Notes: generated by a model from the sequence alone, not told the origin. Positions 14,156-21,916 are shown, counted from the stretch's first letter. The stretch: 21,916 bases of DNA from Gammaproteobacteria bacterium UBA1119 (GCA_002313255.1 DCBA01000123.1:18820-40735); one strand, 5' to 3'. Program-made: numbers and translations.

Positions 14156-15771
14156 ACCAATGAAAAACGCATAACCCGCGTGGGGATATCACGTTCCAAA
14201 AGGCGGCGCATCCAAAGTTGTTGATTGCTCTGAACGCGATCGCCAGGCCCTTTGACCTCAACAAACTCGTATCGCCCAGGCTCGTAAAGTACCGTTAGAT
14301 CGGGGAACCCGGCGCGTGCTTCTTCGAGCCCTTCTCGGACGATGCTCAATACTTGGCGAAGCGCAGGTGCGTCGACGACCTCGACGATCCGTTCAAGTCG
14401 TTTCTGGTTGAGCTCGGACCAGTTGATGAGTCGGTTGGAGATTCCATTCTTGTCACGATGAGTACGCAAAAGTCTCTCTGGTAATGAATCCGTGGATTCA
14501 AGCGGGTCCTCACAATGGGATTGCCTAACGTCGAAAAAATCAGGCCAAAAAAGGTCGGTGGGCCCGCTTTGAAAAGCGTTCAAGAATGCCCCATCAACCG
14601 GGGTATAAATCCAATCCCAAAAAGCGAGCCCAAAAAGTCCCATCGGAAGCTGGTTCTCTAAATGCCATCCCGTACCAAAATCTTCGGTCAATTGAGCTAG
14701 CGCATAACGTTCGATCGAATCAGGTTTAGATCCAAACAAACAAACATCGGTTTGTGGGATGGGCGGCTGGGATATCGTGGTATTTGTGGCACGGCGTGCA
14801 AACTCCCCTTCGAGTGCCGTCCACGGCCTTCGAACCATTTCCTCGGCGAGTTCGTTTATGCTTTGAGTATCTCCGAGCTTCATGAGTATTCGAAGCTTGC
14901 GTTCCCTCGCCGGTGCGAGCGACGATCGCGTGTAACTGCTTAACGCAGCATCAAGTTCTCCCGCCCTCTCAAAACCCCGAGCGAGTCGGTTCAGGGTACG
15001 CGATCGACGTCGCTCCACGAAACGATGTGGAAATTTGCGCCAAAGACGCGGTAACAAAGAGATGGCTGACCGATCCGGACGCGGACCTAACTCATGCACG
15101 GTCTCCGTCACTCGCATCAAATCAAGGTACGCGTCAAGGATTCGACGATCGGCGAACAGACGTCTTTTCGCCGGCAATGCGTATTCTTCGAATCGAAAAA
15201 TCCCGAGGTCGCGTAACACAAAGGTGCTCAAGTCCTGGTGGGGATCGCCAAAAAAAAGTAACCGATACACGGCTAAATACTCCGCAGAATTTAGCGCCAC
15301 CCACGGATCGTGCTCTTGCAGCCGTTCGACGACTGTATCGAGTTGGTAGTGATGACTGATTCGTTTTACATACTCGTTCTTGGGCCTTATCGGTTTGATT
15401 TCAGGAAAAAGGCAATGAAGTTCAGCCACGCTCCAGCCTGTCAACAGGTCGTTCAGTTCAGCGTCCGGACACCAATCCACCAACTCGACAGAACAGAGTT
15501 CTGAAATCGCATCGGCACACGCCGCAACTTCTGCGTAATTCAACTTCTTGACTCTCAAAAAGGGCCCTTTGCGGGAAACGATTCGTGCATAAAGACGGAG
15601 TGAATCGGCTCCCAAATAGCGAACACGTCGACCGAAATCGATCTCTGCCTGGCTCAGAATGGATGCGTATTGATCTTCAACATCTGTAATGAGCGCGAGT
15701 AGATTAGTCGCGTAGTAATCACGGGGTGGGGCTTCATTAAGAAATAATTTAGGCAGTCGACTAACTTCCAA
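14152..15771 (-). CDS. fan1: FAN1-type structure-specific nuclease (VRR-NUC domain)
   Basis: A 539-residue protein similar in length and layout to bacterial FAN1, which cuts 5' flaps and acts on interstrand crosslinks. The N-terminal part contains DYYATNLLALI and RLYARIVSRKGPFLRVKKLNY, matching the FAN1 SAP-region pattern. A helical TPR-like middle has LARGFERAGELDAALSSYTR. The C-terminal VRR-NUC domain has GFPDL (D491) and EFVEVKGPGD (E505-V-K507), then QQLWMRRLL. These are the expected metal and catalytic residues, so it should be active. The start is TTG 15771, the only usual start codon before the conserved region, without a clear Shine-Dalgarno sequence. A LexA-like site lies 31-46 bases upstream, suggesting damage-inducible expression. 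It overlaps the helicase gene (ATGA). Confidence 0.88.
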   Translation of the reverse strand: MEVSRLPKLFLNEAPPRDYYATNLLALITDVEDQYASILSQAEIDFGRRVRYLGADSLRLYARIVSRKGPFLRVKKLNYAEVAACADAISELCSVELVDWCPDAELNDLLTGWSVAELHCLFPEIKPIRPKNEYVKRISHHYQLDTVVERLQEHDPWVALNSAEYLAVYRLLFFGDPHQDLSTFVLRDLGIFRFEEYALPAKRRLFADRRILDAYLDLMRVTETVHELGPRPDRSAISLLPRLWRKFPHRFVERRRSRTLNRLARGFERAGELDAALSSYTRSSLAPARERKLRILMKLGDTQSINELAEEMVRRPWTALEGEFARRATNTTISQPPIPQTDVCLFGSKPDSIERYALAQLTEDFGTGWHLENQLPMGLFGLAFWDWIYTPVDGAFLNAFQSGPTDLFWPDFFDVRQSHCEDPLESTDSLPERLLRTHRDKNGISNRLINWSELNQKRLERIVEVVDAPALRQVLSIVREGLEEARAGFPDLTVLYEPGRYEFVEVKGPGDRVQSNQQLWMRRLLERDIPTRVMRFSLV

Positions 15772-15801
15772 TCGGTCGTAGATCGCCGCATTATGATAAC
15801 C

Positions 15802-15817
15802 ATGTATATATATACAG
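15802..15817. promoter_or_regulatory. Probable LexA (SOS) box in a divergent promoter
   Basis: The sequence ATGTATATATATACAG differs by one base from CTGTATATATATACAG, the ideal E. coli-type LexA box (CTG-N10-CAG). The inner 14 bases (15803-15816) are a perfect palindrome. It sits in the 56-bp gap between the FAN1 gene (minus, start 15771) and the 152-residue gene (plus, start 15828), 31 bases from one start and 10 from the other. That position suits repression of both promoters. An AT-rich palindrome could also arise by chance or be part of a -10 element; the DNA-repair identity of the neighbours raises confidence. Confidence 0.7.
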
Positions 15818-15827
15818 CAAATTCTAG

Positions 15828-16286
15828 ATGAGCGTCGCAGCTTTCTGCCTTTGCGTCGTGGTATCAGAAAAGGCTTTAAAGGCCATTCTTGACGGAACCG
15901 GCCAAGGCGTGTATCGCGACGACCATCCTTGGATCATTGCCGCCGAACGATTTCACGAGTCCCAAAAAGTCGACCGAAGAGTCCCTATTGTATTTGCCAC
16001 GGGCGAGCCACTGGCGTTCTCACATTGGAGCATCGTCGAATCGATCAACGTCCAAGAACTTCACGCTGGAGCGTTCGAATCACGTTGTTCGTTTGATGCC
16101 CTAACGCCGGTAAATCCAATCTGGACATCCCTTGACAGTCTCAGTCTAGCCCCATCGGCCGAACAACTTCGGCGAGAAAGCGTTGAACCTATCCGCATAC
16201 ATCGCCAACCGTTAGACCACTCATCGATTAGACCGTACGCCATCTGCGAAACGCCGCCTTTTATCGTCTCAGAAGTTATCGGATGA
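15828..16286 (+). CDS. Hypothetical protein divergent from FAN1, probably SOS-controlled
   Basis: A 152-residue protein that I do not recognise. It begins with a hydrophobic strand-like segment (MSVAAFCLCVVVSEKALKAI), followed by GQGVYRDDHPW, VPIVFATGEPLAFSHWSIVE and a mixed-charge C-terminal region. There is no convincing signal peptide or full membrane helix. The short alternation of strands and an aromatic-rich centre could suit a small beta-barrel such as a PUA/ASCH-like fold, but that is a guess. ATG 15828 lies only 10 bases after the LexA-like box, leaving no room for a normal Shine-Dalgarno sequence; GTG 15858 is an alternative start. It ends 32 bases before the RmuC stop on the other strand. 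Sharing a probable LexA site with FAN1 suggests a DNA-damage role. Confidence 0.65.
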   Translation: MSVAAFCLCVVVSEKALKAILDGTGQGVYRDDHPWIIAAERFHESQKVDRRVPIVFATGEPLAFSHWSIVESINVQELHAGAFESRCSFDALTPVNPIWTSLDSLSLAPSAEQLRRESVEPIRIHRQPLDHSSIRPYAICETPPFIVSEVIG

Positions 16287-16318
16287 TTTACCCAACAGTT
16301 TCTATTCTCGAAGTCTTT

Positions 16319-17809
16319 CTAGTCGTCGGCTTCGTCGACAATCTCTTGGGGTATGGCACGTTTCACCGTAGCCCCTAACTCCCGGAACTGTTCGACTTGT
16401 CGAACAAGATTGCCCCGACCTTTGGCTAGACGGGTGTATGCAGAATCGTAAGACCTTGATGCTTGATCAAGGTTGCGGCCGAGTTGGTCCATGTCCTCGA
16501 GCACCACACGAAGTTTGTCGTAAAGCGCGCCCGCGCGCCGAGCTATTTCCTGAGCGTTTTTATTTTGTTTCTCGTATCGCCAAACGTTATCGATGATACG
16601 AAGCGTCATCATTAGTGTGGTTGGACTAACGATCACCAAACGTCTCTCGAACGCTTCGGTAAACAACGAAGGATCTTTCTCCATCGCAAGCGTGAACGCA
16701 GATTCCACCGGCACAAAAAGTAAAACAAAATCTAACGATCGAACGCCCGGCAATTGATCGTACGATTGATCCGAAAGTTTCTTGACGTGCGCGCGGACGC
16801 TCTGGACATGCCGTTTGATCGCTACCTCGCGAGCCGCATCGTCGTCGCTAGATACCGCCGTTTCGTATGCGACCAGAGACACTTTTGCGTCCACGACAAC
16901 GTCCTTGTCTTCGGGAAGGTGAATAATAACGTCCGGTCGTTTGATATCGCCGTCAGCATTCCTGAACGAATGTTGCAAAACGTATTCGTGATCTTTACGT
17001 AAACCCGATTCTTCGAGGACTCGCTCAAGTACTATTTCACCCCAGTTCCCTTGTAAACGCTTATCGCCCTTTAGCGCACGCGTGAGATTTCCCGCTTCTT
17101 CGTTAACCTTCTCGCTTGCCCGTTGCAAATTCCGAACCTCAGTAAGCAACGAAGCCCGATCCTTAGCATCCGTTATGTAGACCTGGTCGACTTTTTTCCG
17201 GAAATCCGACAATTGCGTCTTGAAGGGTGCCAAGGCCATCGACAGGTGGGCCTCATTACGTACCCGAAAGACCTCACCTTGCTTCTCAAAAATCTGACTG
17301 GCGAGCAACTGAAATTCCTTTTTTAGAGATTCACCCGTTTGCTTGAAGAGGGCCTCTTTTTCCGCAAACGCACGCTCAGTTTCTTCAAGTCTGGCCTTAA
17401 TCTCAGCTAGTTGTAGTCCAGAAGAGCGGGCTTCAGATCGGGTGTCGATAATTTCCTGTCGGAGGTTATTCAAGTCTTCAATCTGCTGCGCATTGACAGT
17501 GGAGAGACGAACGACGTCGGCACTAGCTACCTTGCTCGACTGGTTTAATTCCTCGAACGTTTTCTGCACTTCTTTTAGCTCGGCTTCGGCCGTCTGAAGA
17601 TTTCGTTCCCGGAATTGCAAACGCTCTTCCATCAGTTGTTTTTCGGCTAGGGTCGTCTCCGAGGTTCTAACCCGCGCCAGCTCTATCGCTCCTTGATGAC
17701 GGCGTTCCAGGCGCCAATAAACCACAACAGCACCAACAATGAACCCCGTCAGTCCCGCCAACAGCATCAATAGCATTTCAGATTGCTCGAACAAACCGTA
17801 CGTACGCAC
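16319..17809 (-). CDS. rmuC: DNA recombination protein RmuC
   Basis: A 496-residue RmuC-family protein. An N-terminal membrane helix (about 13-32, MLLMLLAGLTGFIVGAVVVY) is followed by a long coiled coil (about 35-190, rich in E, K, Q and L) and then the RmuC domain. That domain has the hallmark LQGNWGEIVLERVLEESGL, DVVVDAKVSL and FVPVESAF. RmuC limits certain inversion/recombination events in E. coli, and its core is related to restriction-endonuclease-like folds; the biochemical activity is not settled. The GTG at 17809 has GAGG only one base upstream; ATG 17776, at the beginning of the membrane helix, is an alternative start. It lies 49 bases downstream of the crotonase gene on the same strand. 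It is near but not in the same transcript direction as the 152-residue gene. Confidence 0.93.
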   Translation of the reverse strand: MRTYGLFEQSEMLLMLLAGLTGFIVGAVVVYWRLERRHQGAIELARVRTSETTLAEKQLMEERLQFRERNLQTAEAELKEVQKTFEELNQSSKVASADVVRLSTVNAQQIEDLNNLRQEIIDTRSEARSSGLQLAEIKARLEETERAFAEKEALFKQTGESLKKEFQLLASQIFEKQGEVFRVRNEAHLSMALAPFKTQLSDFRKKVDQVYITDAKDRASLLTEVRNLQRASEKVNEEAGNLTRALKGDKRLQGNWGEIVLERVLEESGLRKDHEYVLQHSFRNADGDIKRPDVIIHLPEDKDVVVDAKVSLVAYETAVSSDDDAAREVAIKRHVQSVRAHVKKLSDQSYDQLPGVRSLDFVLLFVPVESAFTLAMEKDPSLFTEAFERRLVIVSPTTLMMTLRIIDNVWRYEKQNKNAQEIARRAGALYDKLRVVLEDMDQLGRNLDQASRSYDSAYTRLAKGRGNLVRQVEQFRELGATVKRAIPQEIVDEADD

Positions 17810-17858
17810 GCCTCTCTATTCAGTGTGGTTTCTGCTACGGACAAACTCCCAACCAAGA

Positions 17859-18632
17859 CTACTCGCGCTTAAATTGGGGCTCACGCTTCTCAAGAAACGC
17901 GGTGACCGCCTCTTTATGTTCGCTACTCGCGTAGGCTTTCTGCAGCGCCTCACCCTCTCGTTGCTGCACCCGTTGTATATCCGTCTCCGATCCATTGAGA
18001 CTGAGCAATTCTTTTACCCAACGTAAATGCGGGGCCGGATTCGCCGCCATCATCGACGCAATGGTTTTGGCTTCTGCCATCAAGTCAGCATGCGGAACCA
18101 ACCGATCGGCCAGCCCTTGGTCGTACGCTTCCTGTCCCGAATATAAGCGCCCTGTTAAGCACATTTCACTGGCACGACCAAAACCCATCCGCTGAACAAG
18201 GAAGTGCGAGCTCGCAAGTTCCGGTACAACACCCATTTTGACGAAGAACATCCCGAATTTGGCTTCGTCGGACGCTACGATAACGTCCATCGGAAGAATC
18301 ATCGTTGCTCCGACCCCAACGCTCGCGCCATTAACAGCCGCTACCATCGGTTTAGATGAACGCACCAAACCTACCCAGTCGTGCTCGATTCGCTCGTTGT
18401 CACCATCAAGACGGGCCTGGAAATTGTCTCGAATATCGGCGCCTGCACAAAAGCCGCGTCCGGCCCCGGTAAAGACCATGGCTCCTACTTCAGGATCATC
18501 GTTGCAGCGAACGACCGCCTCGACAAGTTCTCCGTTCATCTGCTGCGTCCACGCATTGAGCCGTTCTGGACGATTCAGGGTGACGACCGCGATGTCGTCT
18601 TCCTTCTCAAGCGTTATTTGCTCAAACGGCAT
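17859..18632 (-). CDS. Crotonase-fold enzyme, enoyl-CoA delta-isomerase-like
   Basis: A 257-residue acyl-CoA enzyme. The two oxyanion-hole segments are GRGFCAGADI (59-68) and VNGASVGVGATM (about 100-111). The hydratase glutamate expected in the FGxPE pattern is missing (FGMFFVKMG), while a glutamate occurs in VVPELASSH (E138), where delta3,delta2-enoyl-CoA isomerases such as human ECI2 have theirs (SPEGCSS). So isomerase activity is more likely than hydration. The frame also opens from GTG 18650; ATG 18632 is preferred as it directly precedes the FEQITLEKEDDIAVVTLNRP start typical of the family. The gene is 127 bases downstream of the aldolase on the same strand. It plausibly works with the acyl-CoA synthetase encoded divergently. 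Confidence 0.88.
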   Translation of the reverse strand: MPFEQITLEKEDDIAVVTLNRPERLNAWTQQMNGELVEAVVRCNDDPEVGAMVFTGAGRGFCAGADIRDNFQARLDGDNERIEHDWVGLVRSSKPMVAAVNGASVGVGATMILPMDVIVASDEAKFGMFFVKMGVVPELASSHFLVQRMGFGRASEMCLTGRLYSGQEAYDQGLADRLVPHADLMAEAKTIASMMAANPAPHLRWVKELLSLNGSETDIQRVQQREGEALQKAYASSEHKEAVTAFLEKREPQFKRE

Positions 18633-18759
18633 GGGAATACGCTTTCTCACCTACTCGGAATCGCCAGTATGCGCTAATAACGGCGTGATTCCACACGACC
18701 CCGTACGCTACGCCGCGAAAACCGCACGAACATGATTCCGGTCAGACAACCATCGCGTG

Positions 18760-19551
18760 TTAGTAGCCGGTTTTTTCGCGTTCGGCTTCCTTCGTTTGCT
18801 TCGCTTGTGCTAATTCGGTACTCGCCAAACGCATCAAAAAACCGCTATCTGTGCCCAAATTGACGAAATTGAACCCTTGCTGAAGGTAAGTTTGCGTGAG
18901 TTCAAGACTACCGGTATGGATTCCAACCGCCATCCCGTGTTTCTTGCACGTCGATAATATGAGCTCCACAGTTTCTGCATGTTTAGGGTTTCCCATTTCG
19001 GAAGGACCGCTCAAACCTAGCGCGTACGCCAGATCGGCCGGGCCTATGTATATACCGTCGAGTCCCGGCGTCGTCGCAATCTCATCTAGATTCTCAAGTG
19101 CCTCGGCAGTTTCCACCATAACAACACATGCTATCTGCTGATTTGCCTCAGCGAGATATCCCCTCCCGGCATACATTGCAGCCCGAACAGGTCCACACGA
19201 CCGCAACCCGTCGGGCGGATACCTACATGCAGAAACTGCCTGTAGAGCTTCTTCACGATTGTTCACCATCGGGACAATAACGCCATACGCACCAGCGTCT
19301 AACGCCTTCATGATTTCGTACGGCTCATTCCAAGGTACGCGAACCATTGGAACAGTATCTCGGGTCGAAATTGCGGGAAGCATATACTTCAGATCATCGT
19401 AACTGAGCATTCCATGCTGTAAATCTATACACAGCCAATCGAACCCTAAGCTCGACATGCTCTCCGCTGTGAATGCGTTACCAATACTCAGCCAGCCGCC
19501 AACTGTCTGACGACCTTCACGCCATGCACTAAGCACCGTATTCTCTCGCAT
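18760..19551 (-). CDS. HpcH/HpaI-family aldolase
   Basis: A 263-residue class II pyruvate-type aldolase that cleaves 4-hydroxy-2-oxo acids to pyruvate (or a 2-oxo acid) and an aldehyde, or the reverse. It shows D43 and catalytic H46 in IDLQHGML, VRVPWNEPYEIMKALDAGA, the GPVRA arginine segment, and metal-binding Glu in VMVETAEAL and Asp in IGPADLAYALG. Family members include HpaI and 2-keto-3-deoxy-L-rhamnonate aldolase (RhmA); the exact substrate is not predictable here. ATG 19551 is chosen over the GTG at 19569 because AAGGGGGG ends 6 bases upstream. It is transcribed divergently from the acyl-CoA synthetase with a 108-bp shared promoter region. Confidence 0.9.
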   Translation of the reverse strand: MRENTVLSAWREGRQTVGGWLSIGNAFTAESMSSLGFDWLCIDLQHGMLSYDDLKYMLPAISTRDTVPMVRVPWNEPYEIMKALDAGAYGVIVPMVNNREEALQAVSACRYPPDGLRSCGPVRAAMYAGRGYLAEANQQIACVVMVETAEALENLDEIATTPGLDGIYIGPADLAYALGLSGPSEMGNPKHAETVELILSTCKKHGMAVGIHTGSLELTQTYLQQGFNFVNLGTDSGFLMRLASTELAQAKQTKEAEREKTGY

Positions 19552-19659
19552 TGAATTCCCCCCCTTCACGACTTTCCAAGCGATCCGCGATCTTACATCA
19601 AGAGGCTGACTTCAGCTTTCGACGATGCGAGAATTGCCGGTCGGCGATCGGGAGGAATC
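19552..19659. promoter_or_regulatory. Divergent promoter region of the aldolase and acyl-CoA synthetase genes
   Basis: This 108-base gap lies between two divergent metabolic genes and must hold both promoters. Each side has a strong Shine-Dalgarno sequence: AAGGGGGG for the aldolase and GGGAGGA, ending 3 bases before the ATG at 19660, for the synthetase. No clear -10/-35 pair or regulator palindrome was identified by eye. Confidence 0.5.
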
Positions 19660-21351
19660 ATGGTTCAGGGAGGACTGGATGCGGCTATTGCCGCAGTCAC
19701 CGAATCGGGCCAGCCTTATGCTACCGAGACCCGGACCATTGACGGTGTCGACTTTGTCGTCTTCTCAAATGCTCCTGACAACCTCCGTGAACTCTACAGA
19801 CAAGGACTGCAACACTCGGATAGGGTTTTTTTCGTTTATCAGGACGAGCGCTTTACCTACCAGGAGGTATGGGAGGAAGCTGCTCGCGTCGGCAATCAAC
19901 TTAAGCATGCAGGGATAAAATCGGGCGATCGCGTCGGCATCGCGCTTCGTAACTACCCAGAATGGATTTTTGCGTTCATGGGCATTACGTCGATCGGAGC
20001 AGTCGCTGTTGCCATGAATGCCTGGTGGTCGGGCGAGGAAATGATTTATGGAATTGAGGACAGTGGCCTAAAGCTGCTATTCGCCGACGAAGAGCGGATC
20101 GAACGACTTCGACCCTACGACGATAAGCTCAATATTCAAACCATCGCCGTTCGCTGCCAGCCTGAGGGGTATATCTCGTGGGAACAATTCGTCGAAAACG
20201 GCTCACGCTTGATGCCCGAAGAACCCGTTCCTACGGATACGAACGCCACCATTCTTTACACGTCAGGATCCACCGCCCATCCAAAGGGTGTTCTCTCGTC
20301 CCACCGTGCGATCCTGAATGCGCTTATGTGTTGGGAATGCGGCGGTGCCATCGGCGCCTACATGTTTCCGCAGGCTGCCGCAGCCCCAACGCCACTGTAT
20401 CTACCCGCAACCATCCTCACGGTACCGTTATTCCACGTGACCGGTCTGGTCGTTCAATTTCTGCAATCGTTTAAGCCCGGTCGAAAACTCGTGGCGATGT
20501 ACAAATGGGATGCCGATAAGGCGTTGGGCATTATCGAGCGTGAACGTATTACCTCCTTTAACGGTGTTCCCACCATGGCATGGGAACTCGTCCAATCGAG
20601 TGCATTCGAGAAATACGATCTATCGAGTCTACGCAGCGCGGGAGGCGGTGGCGCCGCTATGGCCCCTGAACATGCGAGACAAATAGACAACAAGCTAGGT
20701 AAAGGCAGTGCCGGTACCGGTTGGGGAATGACGGAGACCCAAGGCCTCGCCACCGGCATCGGCGGCGAGGCATTCTTACAACGTCCGCGTAGCTGCGGTC
20801 GAGCGGTGCCCCCCCTTGTAAAAATTAGAGTAATAGACAAAGAAGGTAAGGATCTCCCCGCAGACGAAACGGGCGAATTGTGTATTTGGGGAGTCATGAA
20901 TTTTCGGGAATATTGGAACCAGCCTGAAGCAACACGATCAACACTCGTTGATGGCTGGGTGCATACGGGCGATATCGGCCACATGGATCAAGAAGGTTAC
21001 GTATTCATCACCGATCGAGAAAAGGACATGGTCATTCGTGGAGGCGAAAACATCGGTTGCCAAGAAGTCGAGGCGGTCCTTTACGATCACCCTGCCGTCG
21101 TAGAAGCCGCTGTATTTGGTGTGCCCGATGAACGCTTGGGAGAAACCCTCGCTACCGTCATCTGCGTTAATCCAGATCAACCCGTTAGCGAAGACGAACT
21201 CAAAGCGTTTGCGCTCGACCGTTTAGCGAAATTCAAAGTCCCAGACCACTTCTGGATACGCACCGATCGTTTACCAAGAATCGCCTCCGAGAAGATTTTT
21301 AAGCGCGGTTTACGCGACGAAGCCATCGAATTACTTGCAAGGACAACCTGA
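19660..21351 (+). CDS. Acyl-CoA synthetase (AMP-forming, ANL superfamily)
   Basis: A 563-residue adenylate-forming enzyme that should activate a carboxylic acid with ATP and join it to CoA. Motifs run in order: A3 YTSGSTAHPKG (200-210, with Ala where Gly is usual), A5 GWGMTETQG (354-362), A7 HTGDIG with D438, A8 ITDREKDMVIRGGENI, and the C-terminal A10 SEKIFKRGL with K545 as candidate catalytic lysine. An unusual feature is the long insert around residues 225-250 (GGAIGAYMFPQAAAAPTPLY) before the VPLFHVTG motif. Acyl chain specificity cannot be read off. The start at ATG 19660 is supported by GGGAGGA upstream. The stop overlaps the dehydrogenase start as TGATG, so the two are coupled. Confidence 0.92.
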   Translation: MVQGGLDAAIAAVTESGQPYATETRTIDGVDFVVFSNAPDNLRELYRQGLQHSDRVFFVYQDERFTYQEVWEEAARVGNQLKHAGIKSGDRVGIALRNYPEWIFAFMGITSIGAVAVAMNAWWSGEEMIYGIEDSGLKLLFADEERIERLRPYDDKLNIQTIAVRCQPEGYISWEQFVENGSRLMPEEPVPTDTNATILYTSGSTAHPKGVLSSHRAILNALMCWECGGAIGAYMFPQAAAAPTPLYLPATILTVPLFHVTGLVVQFLQSFKPGRKLVAMYKWDADKALGIIERERITSFNGVPTMAWELVQSSAFEKYDLSSLRSAGGGGAAMAPEHARQIDNKLGKGSAGTGWGMTETQGLATGIGGEAFLQRPRSCGRAVPPLVKIRVIDKEGKDLPADETGELCIWGVMNFREYWNQPEATRSTLVDGWVHTGDIGHMDQEGYVFITDREKDMVIRGGENIGCQEVEAVLYDHPAVVEAAVFGVPDERLGETLATVICVNPDQPVSEDELKAFALDRLAKFKVPDHFWIRTDRLPRIASEKIFKRGLRDEAIELLARTT

Positions 21352-21916
21352 TGAGTGAAAGAAAAAAAGTAGCCATGCAGCTCCCACGGCGTGCGGACGT
21401 AGCAAATTTAGAACAAAAATATTCATTGGAACTCGAAGCGCTTGCCCCCATCGCGGATATCGTTGAAGTAGAGAGTCCGACGGCAGAGGCATTCGCAGAG
21501 GGCGCGTCGGACTGCGACGGAATCATTACATCGTGGGGTCTTCAACTTTCTGAAGACATCATCCAGAAGTTGGACAAATGTGTAGTCATCGGTCTCGCCA
21601 GTGTCGGCGTCGATATGGTTGACGTTGAAGCCGCCACCGAAGCAGGCATCGTCGTCACAAACACCCCGGACGTATTTATCGAAGAAGTTGGCGATCACGC
21701 GATGATGCTGCTACTCAATGCCATCCGAAGGACCAAAGAACAGAATATTTTTGCTGCTGAAAACGAATGGCACAAAGGAAGGCCGCAATTGAACCATGTA
21801 TCACGTCTTATGGGCCAAACCCTCGGACTGGTCTCTTTCGGTAACGTTGCTCGCTGTGTCGCGAAACGCGCGCAGGCATTCGGCTGCCACGTGATCGCCT
21901 TCGACCCGTATGTCAG
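21351..21916 (+). CDS. D-2-hydroxyacid dehydrogenase family protein (3' end cut by window)
   Basis: The first 188 residues of an NAD(P)-dependent 2-hydroxyacid dehydrogenase are visible. The substrate-domain pattern includes VIGLASVGVDMVDVEAATEAG and VVTNTPDVFIEEVGDHAMML, the usual family framework (NTP, then E.V..HA). The nucleotide-binding segment begins QTLGLVSFGNVARCVA (156-171). In most members this is GxxGxGxxG; here the second Gly is Ser and the last is Ala, so cofactor binding may be altered. The catalytic Arg, Glu and His lie beyond the window. ATG 21351 overlaps the synthetase stop (TGATG). Together with the synthetase, aldolase and isomerase-like gene it suggests a hydroxy-acid or CoA-acid catabolic pathway. 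Confidence 0.85.
   Translation, partial: MSERKKVAMQLPRRADVANLEQKYSLELEALAPIADIVEVESPTAEAFAEGASDCDGIITSWGLQLSEDIIQKLDKCVVIGLASVGVDMVDVEAATEAGIVVTNTPDVFIEEVGDHAMMLLLNAIRRTKEQNIFAAENEWHKGRPQLNHVSRLMGQTLGLVSFGNVARCVAKRAQAFGCHVIAFDPYV

Overview
The window reads as a compact, gene-dense chromosome segment from a Gammaproteobacterium, most likely marine or other aquatic. The grounds are a histidine kinase/response regulator pair resembling the 'proteobacterial dedicated sortase system' families, RmuC, a bacterial FAN1-type nuclease, proteobacterial housekeeping genes of mid GC content, and one site that nearly matches the E. coli-type LexA box. The taxonomic call is inference. No rRNA, tRNA, IS element, prophage or CRISPR array was seen, and no gene-free stretch exceeds 300 bases.

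Layout. (1) 91-2307: a choline/thiamine-kinase-like phosphotransferase on + converges on a minus-strand pair, pnuC then a stand-alone NadR-type ribosylnicotinamide kinase, which together form a nicotinamide riboside uptake-and-trapping unit. A small 58-residue ORF lies upstream of pnuC. (2) 2450-5322: a + strand two-component operon (PdsR/PdsS-like) with no sortase or sortase target in view. (3) 5319-9586, minus: a MORN-repeat protein, then a membrane Ser/Thr kinase with a TPR-like exported half, then an LACTB2-like metallo-hydrolase. (4) 9567-10379: a TauE/SafE-type permease on +, converging on pyruvate kinase (minus). (5) 10372-16286: a DNA-repair block. FAN1 (VRR-NUC) overlaps a Rad3/XPD-type helicase fused to a PD-(D/E)XK nuclease domain, followed by pyk. 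A LexA-like palindrome sits in the 56-bp divergent gap between FAN1 and an unrecognised 152-residue gene. RmuC lies just beyond. (6) 16319-21916: a CoA/acid metabolism cluster with an enoyl-CoA isomerase-like crotonase and an HpcH/HpaI aldolase on minus, and divergently an acyl-CoA synthetase overlapping a D-2-hydroxyacid dehydrogenase that runs off the end.

The genes are packed very tightly. Five same-strand pairs share start/stop bases (GTGA, TTGA, ATGA twice, TGATG), implying translational coupling. Three convergent pairs have overlapping stop codons, leaving no room for ordinary terminators. The most interesting item is the apparently SOS-controlled divergent module at 11846-16286: two different nuclease folds, an Fe-S helicase and an unknown protein arranged around one LexA-like box.
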